NCBI GenBank assembly: GCA_022661535.1
Contig: JAKULF010000006.1
Span: 1,793,001-1,857,000, forward strand
Source: Eutypa lata
Lineage: Eukaryota > Ascomycota > Sordariomycetes > Xylariales > Diatrypaceae
Direction of reading: 5' to 3'
Length of the DNA: 64,000 bases
The position numbers were made by a program, and so were the translations under genes. Under the pieces are notes generated by a model. It searched no databases. It was not told the DNA's origin and saw only the letters and a list, made by a program, of their open reading frames with translations. This document shows, in pieces, positions 12,901 to 23,546 of this stretch; the stretch's first letter is position 1, and each line of letters opens with the position of its first letter.

Positions 12901-13499
12901 TAATTAGTGTGATTCTTGTACTAGAATAGAATTACCTATAAGTTATTAGTGCCTATATAGATACCTGACTATCGAGGTGCTAACCATGTGTGTAGTCGAC
13001 CTTACACTTGAGTGAATGGGCAAGTCACAAACCAACTCTTACATTGAATATATGTATGTACCTACCTACCAGTGTTATGTAGGTCTTGACTCCACTCGAA
13101 ACTTAATTCAACAAGGACCAAGAAAACCATCTACCTAAGTTAGATTCTTGGTTTAATGAAAAGTAAATGTACAAGCCTACATGAATACCTTTCCGGTACG
13201 ATGTTCAACAAACACCCGGATGGTGACAAGTGTTCAGAGGATGGCAACTCGCCTAAAGCAGATGTGCATTATTATATACATACATACATAGCTAGGGGGC
13301 CCGATATGTTTGTTGGACTAGCCCAAGACGATAAGGACACCACCGAAAGGACCCTGCTAGCTACAAATCGGTATACCGTATGGAAAGCTCCGACACACAT
13401 ACTGCTTGCGTGTGTGTCTATGATCTCTCTATCGATTATAATCTTAAGATTTCTTGCTTGTACGAAGTAGAGAGCAAACCAAGGCAAGCATATTTAAAT
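9935..13499. other. Gene desert, first part (leader region of the RING gene and AT-rich spacer)
   Basis: About the first 1 kb probably contains the promoter and 5' leader of the RING gene; it is relatively GC-rich with pyrimidine tracts on the minus strand. Beyond about 11 kb the sequence is AT-rich and full of TACCTA/TAGGTA words (for example near 11520-11550 and 12115-12160). One TACGAAGTA word lies at 13461-13469. Short open frames exist but none has recognisable domains or splice structure. Confidence 0.45.
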
Positions 13500-16400
13500 A
13501 CGCGCGCAGCTAAGGGCCTCCCAGCTAGCTAGCCCATAGTCATATTTCATGGGATTCTTGTAACTTTATTCATATATTAGCGCGGATTAGCTTTAGGTAT
13601 TAGGTTATTGGTATCCTCCTGAACGCCATAACTTTTACAGCCTGATGCTGAACCAACAAGTCTTAGACCCGAAGTATTCGTTCCTCAGAACAGCCAATCT
13701 GTCAACCTTATACGAAGTACGGGAAGAATGAATCATTTTACAGCTCGATCCCGAAGATGATATGTATTAGTAAGACACGTCCCTAGCCAGCTTGCTCGGT
13801 TCGGATCTTGTCACGCAAGCAAGCAGTACAAACAGGCACAGATGTCTACGGTCAGTCAGTCCCGTCTTACATTGATATCTCCCGGCATTTTTCCAAATCC
13901 GCAAGGTCACCATTAATAAGGTAGGCAATAGTTCGCGCCTTGTCGCACCGGGCTATTGCCGACCTGAGGCAATGTATGCGTGGCCCAAATTCCCACTGGC
14001 AGCCTTACGTCCATGCAGGTTACTTCTACCAAGGCGACAAATTTCTTCTTCAAGGGGTTGAGCCGTCTGGTGATTTTCAGAGATTGTTTTATTTGGCCTC
14101 TCGTATATTACACCCCAGTTTCACCAGCATTCTGATTACATTCAAGTTCAAGCTCTTACAGACATATCTGCAGCAATGCCGCTGCACGCACAGTTATCTA
14201 CCCAATAAGAATAATGACTAAGTTCGAATTCGGGCTGAAAGAAAGTCTCTTAGTAAGAGCTATCATTCAACCATCACTAATAAGATGCTTGCTCCGTGGC
14301 TCCGTAGCAGACTTCCCGGGTCACACAGCCTAGTATATGTGCATATGACGAGTGATGCACATTCGTCGCTACGGTCTCGGCCGCAATGTATTCAACCAAG
14401 CGAGCTAGCACAACGATCTACCTACCTACTTACTCTGCCACTCTAATAAAATATGTGCCAGCCCGAGTTCTAGGCGCACTTATGCAGATGAATGTCGGTT
14501 CGCAAACCTGGATCTGTGCAGCCAGTGACATCTTATCATATCCGTCAGAGAACCCCGCATGCTACAATCCAGACTAATAGGTCAACTAGAAAATACTACC
14601 GACAAAACGTGCTTAATAGCCGTCATTCCGGCCCCAACCATAGTGAAACTGATATCGCCGAGTTGGTTGTCTAAAATGGCAAGGCCTCTCGCTTTGCCTA
14701 AAGAAGTGTAATTTCGTCACGCAGGAACAAGATTTGTCTGCATTTCTGCATTCGCCTTCATGGATCCGACAATTCTAGCAGTCATTTTATTTTAAATCGT
14801 CGATATCGCAAAGGTCATATATGATAAGTCGCCACGACACTTGGTATTGCACAAGTCCCAAAAAAGGCCCCCCCAAATAGACACCTATATTAACTGGGCG
14901 GTGGCACGGCCGCCGGGCTGAAGCTATTGATATGTGACTTCGTGTGGCATATTTTGTCTCATGCAAGCCGCGAAACTCTAGGCCCTCGGACACTGTTTGA
15001 GCCTACCTACATTACATATCTTAGTATCATTAATAATTCCACCACACATACTCCATAACCGTGGCAAAACCCAAAACTAGTGAAGTTCGTGAGCGAAACG
15101 TTGGTCCGTTCAGCCCAAGCGGCGGATCAGAAAACGGACGGGATTCCGAACTTTCGCTGATGCGGTCGGGGTCGGCAATGTACAAACGCCTAAACTTCCT
15201 CAAACGGCTTGTCAAATGCTGAGCTTTACCTTAAATACGTGCCGTGCCTACATAGGTATTGTACATACATACGTGTAAGTAGGTAGTTGTTACGTTACTG
15301 AGAAGCTAAACCACCTTAGCGTTCTTCGCCATCTCCCCTAAGCTTTCTCAGCCTGTCAGCTCGGTATGCAAGTTCCTTTCAGGGAAGTCCTTCCAACAAT
15401 TGGCAACTCTGATTCGTTAGCGACATGTTACTAGCGCAGGGATCCCCAGTCTAATGAAAGTTCCATTCAAGCCAAAGTAAGGGCACTGGAGCATCAGCGC
15501 TATGATGGCTGAATCCTCTAACTATTCGTATATACATACATACATACATACATACATACAGCCGGACGGACGGCCTACGTGGATTTGTCACATATAGTTG
15601 CAGTCAATCTGCATTACTCACACATCAAACATCTACGGGCACTCATACATAAATGATCCAGAGTTCCACATGATGGGAGCATGTGTCGCTTTGGCGTCGG
15701 ATTTCACCTAATAGCGACTGACTTACTGACCGGCTTATGGGTCTGGTAGGTCTGCATGAAAAGGACTACCTGGGAAGATCCCCCTTGCTCTGCTCTTTTG
15801 TTCCTCTCTACCCCTCGCCTCGTCTCACTGCCTTCTTTTCGAATGAACAATTGTCCAACTTTCAGGTTACTCCGCGGAAGCCTTAGAAATGGTTATTGCT
15901 TTATTTCCTGTTCAAATGAGGCGTAGCAGGAGGATATGGAACTCTATGTACGAAGTATGTATGAGGAGGGGCTTTACTGATTGAACTTGGCGGGTCCTTT
16001 TTCCCCCTTCATGTTTTAGGTTTTCCAACCTCAAATGTGTTAGCGAGTGAAGAGGTATGTACGTATGTATGGGTGCACTGAGCTTTTCCTCGAATCACAG
16101 CGAGGATAAGATGGAACGATGCGACCTAAACCAAGAACCCATAGCCCGAAAATGGAATGCATCGACCGAGGCCTGACCAACAAACTGCAGTCCTCGTGAT
16201 GACAGCCACCTACAATAACCCAAATGTTCCCTGCAGTTCCAACCATCAAATGACGCTGGCTCCTTAACTAACTATAGGTATCTAACCGCCTACATACATA
16301 CCTACATACTTATCAGTAGCACGCCGCAACGTCAACAACCTATTTTTTTTTCATTTTTTTTTACCGCCCATCAGTTACTAACTAACCGTCAGCATGACCA

Positions 16401-17289
16401 TTCCTCTTTATATTATGGGAGAAGGTAACGCCAACTCGGCATCACATTCCGTTCTCCCCCAGCCCCCAAGTGCATTCATTGCCTATCGGTGTATTAGTGT
16501 TTTTCCCGTTGGAGTTTGTTTCAGCCGTAAATGTCTCGAGTCGCCATTCACAGACAAAAGCCGGCGGAATGTTTGATGCGCGTTAGTTATTTCCTCTTCC
16601 TCGTTATAACCAACCTACCAGTTAGGAGGTAGGCTAGTAGTGTCTGTGTGCCTAGAGTTGACGTCGGCTCTTTTTTTTTTTTTTTTGCCCCTGGAGGGAA
16701 AAAAAAATCTAATGCGTCCAAATGACCGTAAAGACATTTTATTGTTCGTACATACAACAGCTCGGTTTTGTGCCACAGCGTCAGCTCCCGCGTATCCGGG
16801 CACGGGGAACACCGGCTGGCATTAATTACGAAGACGTCTATTTACATCAAATCATGGAGATCCCCTGCCTCTTTTCGAACCGCCCATCTCTCTACTAATA
16901 AATAATAAATGTGTTTGACCAAAGTTTCTTAAAGAACATAGGCTAGGCAAACTCTAATATACTGGACTAGGGGATCAATCAATACCCGACAAGAGCTTCT
17001 CGGCGAGACAAGCGGACTCCGACGTGTTGTGTTCTTTTCCCCACCTACTCTAACTAGTGAGGGCATTTTTGTGTATACTAATCACCGGCGACAGAGGGCA
17101 GCTCCTTCATGATGCTGCAATATCGAAAATATTGGTGCTCTTTATACCGGCAACAATTAGGCTCGAGTTTCGCGAGTCAGCGTGGAGGCCCTTAATCCTC
17201 GTCATCAGTCTACGCATCTTGCGAGTGTCCGTCCCGTACTCATGGCAGATTGATAATGATAATATAAGCTCGTTCTGCTTTGCGAAGTA
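13500..17289. other. Gene desert, second part
   Basis: No supported gene. TACGAAGTA words occur at 13711-13719 and 15949-15957. A CATA microsatellite is at 15533-15560. Open frames of 60-93 codons (for example + strand 13940-14221 and minus strand 14787-14993) show no family hallmarks and are not claimed. Confidence 0.45.
15533..15560. repeat. (TACA)n microsatellite, 7 units
   Basis: Seven perfect TACA units lie in a row. Shorter runs of the same unit occur elsewhere in the spacers, for example near 47575-47595 and 52170-52182. Confidence 0.9.
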
Positions 17290-18250
17290 GGCAGGCCGTT
17301 TGAAATACGAGATTCGCCGCTATTATGGTGGTTTTGGTTTTATGCTGGACGTTGCCCTGAATTCACCATTCGAAGCCAAAATGGCATCCAGGCTGCCAGG
17401 AATATGCGTCCCAATAGACCAGGTCATCTCGTTTCACTCGGTTCTGACCCGTTCAACTGGTATCGAATCATCTCGACTGTATGGATCAATTATCCTCGGC
17501 TTTTCCGGACGAATAGTGCGATCCTTATTAATAGCTGCAACATCCTTCTCTCTCCGCACCCATGCCGGGTTTACGTCATGAAGGCAATGGTAAGGTTTGC
17601 TGCGTGTATGAAGTGGCAGAGGTACCAGTATCCAATGTTGTAGCCGATGCCGGCGATTTGCTGGATTCCGCTTTGCTGTGGCTCCAGTGCGACGACTTTG
17701 ACGATCGGCTCGATGTGCACCGGGTGGTAGTCAATTGTACCAAAGTGCATTGGCTTTAACTCCCTAGGGCATTTGCGGGATACCGAGTCACCACGGAACA
17801 GACTAAGCATCATGGTGAAATAACCGTGAGTCTCAAACTTGTAGGAAAATGACAAACATGGTTCCTACTGCATTAGTGAACAGTAGGACTGGGTTTCTAT
17901 AGGAAACTATTATATAGTTTTACAAAGGAAGTACGTCTGATCTTTAAGTTCGGGCCAATTAGGAACGACCAACCTTGTATAACTCTAATAAGGGGAGTTC
18001 TACTTGGATGCGGCTCTTATAGCCCTCGATAGGAAGCGATATATCTGCAGACTTTCCGTTGCGGAGAGCGCCTCCCATGACTGCGCTTGACAACTCCTCG
18101 AATTTCTTCTTCAATCTCGTAGTGATATGACCGGGCTCGTGAGGGAAAGGGCGGTGGTAGGTCAATATGGCAAGGTAGCGAACAAGTCCTCGTGATACCG
18201 ATAGCCAGCCAATATCTTCCTGGTCTTACTGGTCAGAGGCGACGCCATGT
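17290..18250 (-). pseudogene. Unidentified gene relic, several broken coding segments
   Basis: On the minus strand three consecutive segments read like protein but do not join into one frame. Segment A (about 18215-17955) is open for some 85 codons, including TYHRPFPHEPGHITTRLKKK and FEELSSAVMGGALRNG, and ends at a possible GTTGGT donor. Segment B (about 17860-17571) includes HFGTIDYHPVHIEPIVKV and ALEPQQSGIQQIAGIGY. Segment C (about 17578-17430) continues in another frame with HDVNPAWVRREKDVAAINKD, followed by an in-frame stop. Hydrophobic residues follow A after a putative acceptor near 17900. I do not recognise the family. The shift from B to C and the stop in C suggest a decayed gene, though unrecognised introns could explain part of it. 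Confidence 0.35.
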
Positions 18251-20561
18251 TAACTTGCTTCGGACAAATTGGCTGTACTATTTGACAAGATGGCTTCAAC
18301 GAGTTGAGAGATAATGTAATATAACTACTTTGCGAAGACGAGGGATTCCTAGCTCCTTGAATACCAAGGGACAGTAGGCATTGTGCTTCTAGAAAGCGGC
18401 AGCTGAAATCCCAATCAAAAGTGCATGGTTAGCTGAGACGAATAGGAGTAGGCATGTTTTTTCAAAGGAATAAAATATACAAGCAAGGCGATTATATAGC
18501 ATGCTTCGTCACGGTTACACTACTAAGTTTCGAAGCGATGAGTAATATGTTACAGTACCTCCATAGGATAATTATAACTCGATCGTTAAGAGGTAACTAT
18601 GCGCTATATATATAATAACCCCCGGATCCTAGAAGGCACACGCCGCTGTAGTCTACATTGGAGGGCTTTACGTCCAGTTAGAATTTGGAAATATGCAATT
18701 ATCAAGAGTCACATTAATATAACAACTACATATCAATGCTTGCTATGATCGGAATCTTAGGAACGACTACGTAGTTGTTCCTGCATATAGATGTGATATC
18801 AATCACAGTCCTGTGTTAGCACTAAGTATCTAACTCATACACTCGTCCCGGTAAAGAGATTATCATCTCACGTGAGATAGTGCGAAGGGAGATCCGAAGG
18901 CGAAGGTAGCATGATTACTTAAAATGTATTATTTGGCGGCCTGTTCAGCACAAGTAGCCCCTTGCTTGACATTTGATTGAGCGTGGCAAAAGAACGTACG
19001 TGATATACATTAGGCCAGTCCTTACCTTAGTGCAAGAACTTATTGTGACAGTAGTCTAAAGCATCATTATGCTATGATTGCACGGATTATCAACTGGTAG
19101 GGAGCATTATACCATCGTTACCTGGGATAACGCAACGGATCCAAAACATAGGAGGATCGATAGAGAAGATAAATTAGTTCTCCATCTAGATAGCTCGGAA
19201 ACAAGCTCGTCCTCAACCAGACTGCAGTAAAATAAAGGTTTGCTTCATGATGTGAACACGATTGCTCTTTCACGAAACTAATCAATTAAATTGGCTCTAT
19301 ACACGCCATATCAATCGGTGTGCTTACATTATTAAGTGCATTAAAGAAATCCTAGAGACACGATGTGCTAAACGGTAAGATTAAAATAAGTTAAGAGGCA
19401 GGAATTCATAAGAGTTCAAGAAATAATGGTATTAGTCTCAGAATTGTAGTATTATTATATATCTATAGTTTAACAGTAAAACTATATAATAAGAGGGAAT
19501 TATACATATAACTGGAAAAAGGAGAGGAGAGAAAGGACAGGGGGAAATGGAGAGCCTCACTTGAGAGGACCTCACTTGAGGCTACGTCTCTACACTCGCC
19601 CAGTTGCAATTGGTTGCAACTGACCCGGGTGACACCACTGGGAGGTTGTAGAGTCCGATTTCGTCACCCATATAGCCAAGCATATATAAATAGATTCATA
19701 GATAGATAGTAAGTGTAAGTAGGAAAACAAGAAGGGGACCCCATATACTAGAAAACAGAAAACAAAAGCAAAAAAGCAACGCTGAATAAGAACTGAATTA
19801 TAAGAGAAAACAAGCGCTGGGGTAAACCAAAGTAAAGAATGACAAGACAAAAAACACACGCTGGGGTTAACAAAATAAAAAGTAACAAGATAAGAACAGA
19901 AACGAAAAGAAAACAATAAACGCTAAGGGAAGAAAACGCTAGAAGTAAATAGAAATGCAAAGACAAAAAGAAAGTAAAGTTAAATTAAAATCAAAAACTG
20001 AAATACCAAATGAAAGTTTAAAAAGAAACACATGAAAGAATGTGAAAACAAGAAATGAGTGTGAGCGGAGTGAGTAAGAAAACATGAGGGGGGAAGCCGT
20101 GACAAGAACCAAGAGCTAGAACCAGAGAGACAAGACGAGGTTTTTTGGGGGATTTTGTGTTTTGAAATGTTTTTGTGATTTTGTGATTAAGGGGTAATAT
20201 AAAAAATAAAGGGGAAGGGGTAACAAAACAACAACAATAACAACAATAACATAAGGAAGAGAAAACAACCAGAAAGCAAAAAAGAAGAGAAACAAAACAC
20301 CAAACACCAAACAAGACAGATGAGAACAAAACGGATGAGATGTTTTTGGGGATTTTGTGTTTTCAAGTGTTTTCAGATTTGCGGATTGAGAAGCGACAAG
20401 AACGATAACAAACATAAGAAAACGGGCAATGACAACTGCAACCAAACAAACAGAAACTCCAAAAGACGGGGAAACCGCTTTCAAGAAAATGTGAACTTAC
20501 CAATTGCATACCTATTAAGCCTCAGATTCCAGAATGTCGCAGAAGTAAGCCCCAGATTCCA
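18251..20561. other. AT-rich spacer, then A/purine-rich tract with local duplications
   Basis: 18.25-19.5 kb is AT-rich with no supported gene. From about 19.7 kb to 20.5 kb the plus strand is strongly A-rich. It contains two related segments exactly 200 bp apart (about 20141-20185 and 20341-20385, sharing GGGGATTTTGTGTTTT) and two copies of CGCTGGGGT[A/T]AAC 44 bp apart (19815 and 19859). Long open frames on the minus strand here follow from the skewed composition and are not called as genes. Confidence 0.45.
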
Positions 20562-21143
20562 TCATCCGTGCAATGTCAAAGAAATGCTCCCGCTGGCGCG
20601 AGCGGGGAACTTTGACCATTGGTCTTCGTGTCTCTTGTGTGTGTCGGAAAGGAGGAGAAGGGGAACGGGAACGAGGAGCGGGAACGGGGGCGGGAGAGGA
20701 AGGGGAAAGGGGGAGGAGATGATGAAGGGGTTGAGTGCAGTGAGGCGGAAGAGGGGAAGGTGAGTGAGCGGGGTAGAAGAGAGGGAAAGGTGGGGGAAAG
20801 GGGGAGAGAGCGGAGGAAGAGGGGGAGAGAGAGGAGGAGATGGTGAAAGGGGAGGGGGAAGTGATGATGAAGGGGGAAGGGGAAGTGACGGTGAAGGGGG
20901 AGAGGGAAGTGACGGTGAAAGGGGAGGGGGAAGTGATGGTGAAGGGGGAAGGGGGAGTGATGGTGAAGGGGGAGGGGGAAGCGATGGTGAACAGGGAGGG
21001 GGAAGTGGTGGTGAAAGGGGAGGGGGCAAGGGAGAAGGTGAAGGTGAAGGGGCCCTAGCACGACGCGAGCCTCGACGTCGACGGAACACACGACGGAGGC
21101 AGGCCTTGATGGCAGGTACGAGGACACAAGAGAAACAAGACAT
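20562..21143 (-). CDS. Hypothetical proline/serine-rich repeat protein
   Basis: From the ATG at 21143 (context GTCAAGATG, preceded by a pyrimidine- and CAACAA-rich leader of the kind seen in ascomycete 5' UTRs) an open frame of 193 codons runs to 20562. It begins MSCFSCVLVPAIKACLRRVF, followed by a short Arg-rich stretch and then about 120 residues of SPSLPPP-type repeats encoded by a 24-bp minisatellite and its degenerate flanks. No domain is recognised. Because 24 is a multiple of three and the repeat lacks stops in most frames, long open frames also exist in other frames, so coding status rests mainly on the leader and start context. An extended frame begins at 21386, but I prefer the downstream ATG. 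Confidence 0.33.
   Translation of the reverse strand: MSCFSCVLVPAIKACLRRVFRRRRGSRRARAPSPSPSPLPPPLSPPLPPPCSPSLPPPPSPSLPLPPSPSLPPPLSPSLPSPPSPSLPLPPSSSLPPPLSPSPPLSPPLPPLSPPFPHLSLSSTPLTHLPLFRLTALNPFIISSPFPLPLPPPFPLLVPVPLLLLSDTHKRHEDQWSKFPARASGSISLTLHG
20842..21033. repeat. 24-bp purine-rich minisatellite, 8 units
   Basis: Eight consecutive 24-bp units with consensus GGTGAAGGGGGAGGGGGAAG plus TGAT are present, each differing at one to five positions. The flanks (20690-20840) are degenerate GGGGA-type sequence. The plus strand is nearly all purine. The unit length keeps the reading frame. Confidence 0.9.
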
Positions 21144-23546
21144 CTTGACTGTGATGAAATAAATTGAGATAGGCTGGGGACAAATAGTACTTGACTGGGA
21201 CAGTGAAATAAATTGACAAGTGCTGAAGCAAATGGTATGTAACAAGAACTGACAGACAGAAAAAAAAGGCTTGGAAGCGTGCAAAGTGTGAGTGAGTTGT
21301 TGTTGTAAAGAGGAAGGAGAGCAGGCCAGAGCTGGGGACGGAAGAAATCCTTTTATAGACGGAAAAAATTGAGTTATGATCTTCATGCCGGAGATGGGAG
21401 AGTTTCATAGTCGGGCGTGGTTTTGACAATAGTCGAAAGCTTATGAGGGTAGAGCAACGAGGGCATGTGCAAGAGCAACAGGACGTTGGCAGCTCGAAAT
21501 TCGACTAACAAGGAAATTATCATGACCGATAACTGGATATTCATGATCTTGATGGATTACTATATCATTATTTAATTTTTCCGAAAAAAAGCTGTACGAT
21601 TTGGACGTATAGGTGCTGAGATACGCAGTTGACATTGGTTACCAACCTGGTACATATAGCAGGTACTGCAATGAAAGCGAGAAGGTAACTCACAACCATA
21701 TCAAAAACCTAAAGATGGGGAGCTCCCTAGGGATATCACGTGTAATAAAAGAGAAATGTAGCACGTGCATGAAAGGTGAAGCTGGGCTGGGCTGGGCTGA
21801 GGGTCAGTCGAGCGTCGGGGGTGAGGGCGACGTGTGAATATGGCGATGGGCTCGCCGACGATGGCGACTATCGCCACGCAGTAAAATTAGTACGTAGGTA
21901 GAATATGCGATCTCTACTGTTTCTACCACTGTTGCTGGCTGACCCGCGGAAGCAAATGGGGATGAAATCGATGTGACCTTGAAAATCTAGACTTTCCCTT
22001 TCCGGTAGGCTTCAAGTATGTATATATATAGTAGAAACGTAAGAAATGTGAGATCTATTGTCGTTAATTGGAATAGACCTGCAGCGTTACCGTTATTGAC
22101 GAATAGGGGCCTCGTGCGGGCCGGGGTCATCGTTACCTTGAGTCCAGTCGCCTAATTCTGGCAGGGAAACGCTTCTCTCAAGGCCAATTGGGTAAAAATA
22201 TGGAATAGAAATAGTATATAAACCTACACGTCCTTCACTCACTCACTCATAGCTTCCCCACGGCCTTCAGCCCCCTCTCACTGTTGATGATAACGTATGC
22301 TGCAGCCTTCGTTGCCCCTGCTGCTCTCTCCAGCGGCGAATTCGCCCTAGTAGATATCGCGGATGAGCTTGGTGACCTCATTATCGGATGTTCCGGGCTA
22401 TATCTAGACAGATGGATATGGGTGGTGGTGAGAAATACGAAAGGGGAGTGTAAAGGTTCAATCAAAAGGGGGGGGGCAGATAATGGAAAGCAACGCGTTT
22501 GTTAGGTACCTAGGTAAGAGAAAGAGAAAGGAAGAGAAAATATAAAATTCATTAACAAGTGACAATCTCGGTTTTAGGTTGCGTGTCTAGAGATAAGGCA
22601 GGGGCCGGAAAGACAGTAGCAAAGGCGACGTCGTGAATATCATATTAGACTAAGTAGATATTCGATACCGTATTGAAGGAGGGGGAATAAGGCGAACAGT
22701 GGAGGGAAATCGAGGTTGTTCGCGGTTGAGGCACGCATATCTTGATAGGTAGCAAGACATAAGGGATTACAGAAAGGTGAATGACAGCATCTGTACATAA
22801 GAAAACTACCTAAGACGAACATATCCAGAGATTCGCATGGCTTAGCTGTCATACCTAATTCGCCTAGAAACTAATAGTGCCAAGCAAGGCACAGGGTATA
22901 GGTAGGTAGCTTAAAAGAGAAGGGAGGGAAGTGAACATTTATTTTCTAGTCACTTGTAAGTAACTTCCTAGCAAGTAATCAAAATCTAGGAAGGCAGTAG
23001 CGCCTTCTCTATTTGCTCGTTTTCATAGTGGCACGATTGGTTATCCTGTGTCCTCCTAGATAATCAAGTAGGGAGTAGGTTTAGTGCGTGGCCGGAATAG
23101 CCCAATGGATTACGAGGTCACACATTAGACGGGTCAAATACTCGTTATGGGAATTTGGTTGGTTTTTTTTAATTATGCGAAGGTACAGAGGTATATATGA
23201 ATACATCCAAACTTTCATGACATATGCAGTATCCAGTGAATGCTTTAATGCAAGAAAGACTGACCCAGTTCGAGCAGAGAGGTTTTTGTCAATCAAATGA
23301 CTTGATAAGTGGCGTGTTAGTTAGTGGGTGGCAGCGAACGGTTCCCAGACGAAGTTGAGTCATCAGGGGGGTGGGTGCTACGACTAGTCAGATAGCCAGC
23401 CCAGTCGCAGGTGTTGCCAGAGTTGAGAACTGGCTATTACTTCATTCATCCATTCATCGAACAGAGTAGCATAGGCACTATGTACGGAACACGATGACAA
23501 GGAGCCATGAGTGATCGAATGGAACGGGTGGATGAACGAGCCCGTA
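21144..23546. other. Intergenic spacer between the repeat ORF and egt1
   Basis: No supported gene. The stretch directly above 21143 looks like the leader of the proline-rich ORF. A TTTTGGGGGGGGC-like run is near 22465. The 3' UTR of egt1 must lie just below 23547. Confidence 0.45.

Noticed and set aside
20320..20763. 147-codon plus-strand frame in the purine-rich tract
   Set aside because: A product of composition (stop-poor AG-rich strand); no start context or domain.
23090..23180. Sequence resembling a tRNA A box (ATAGCCCAATGGATTACGAG)
   Set aside because: No good B box within the required distance and no closing acceptor stem.
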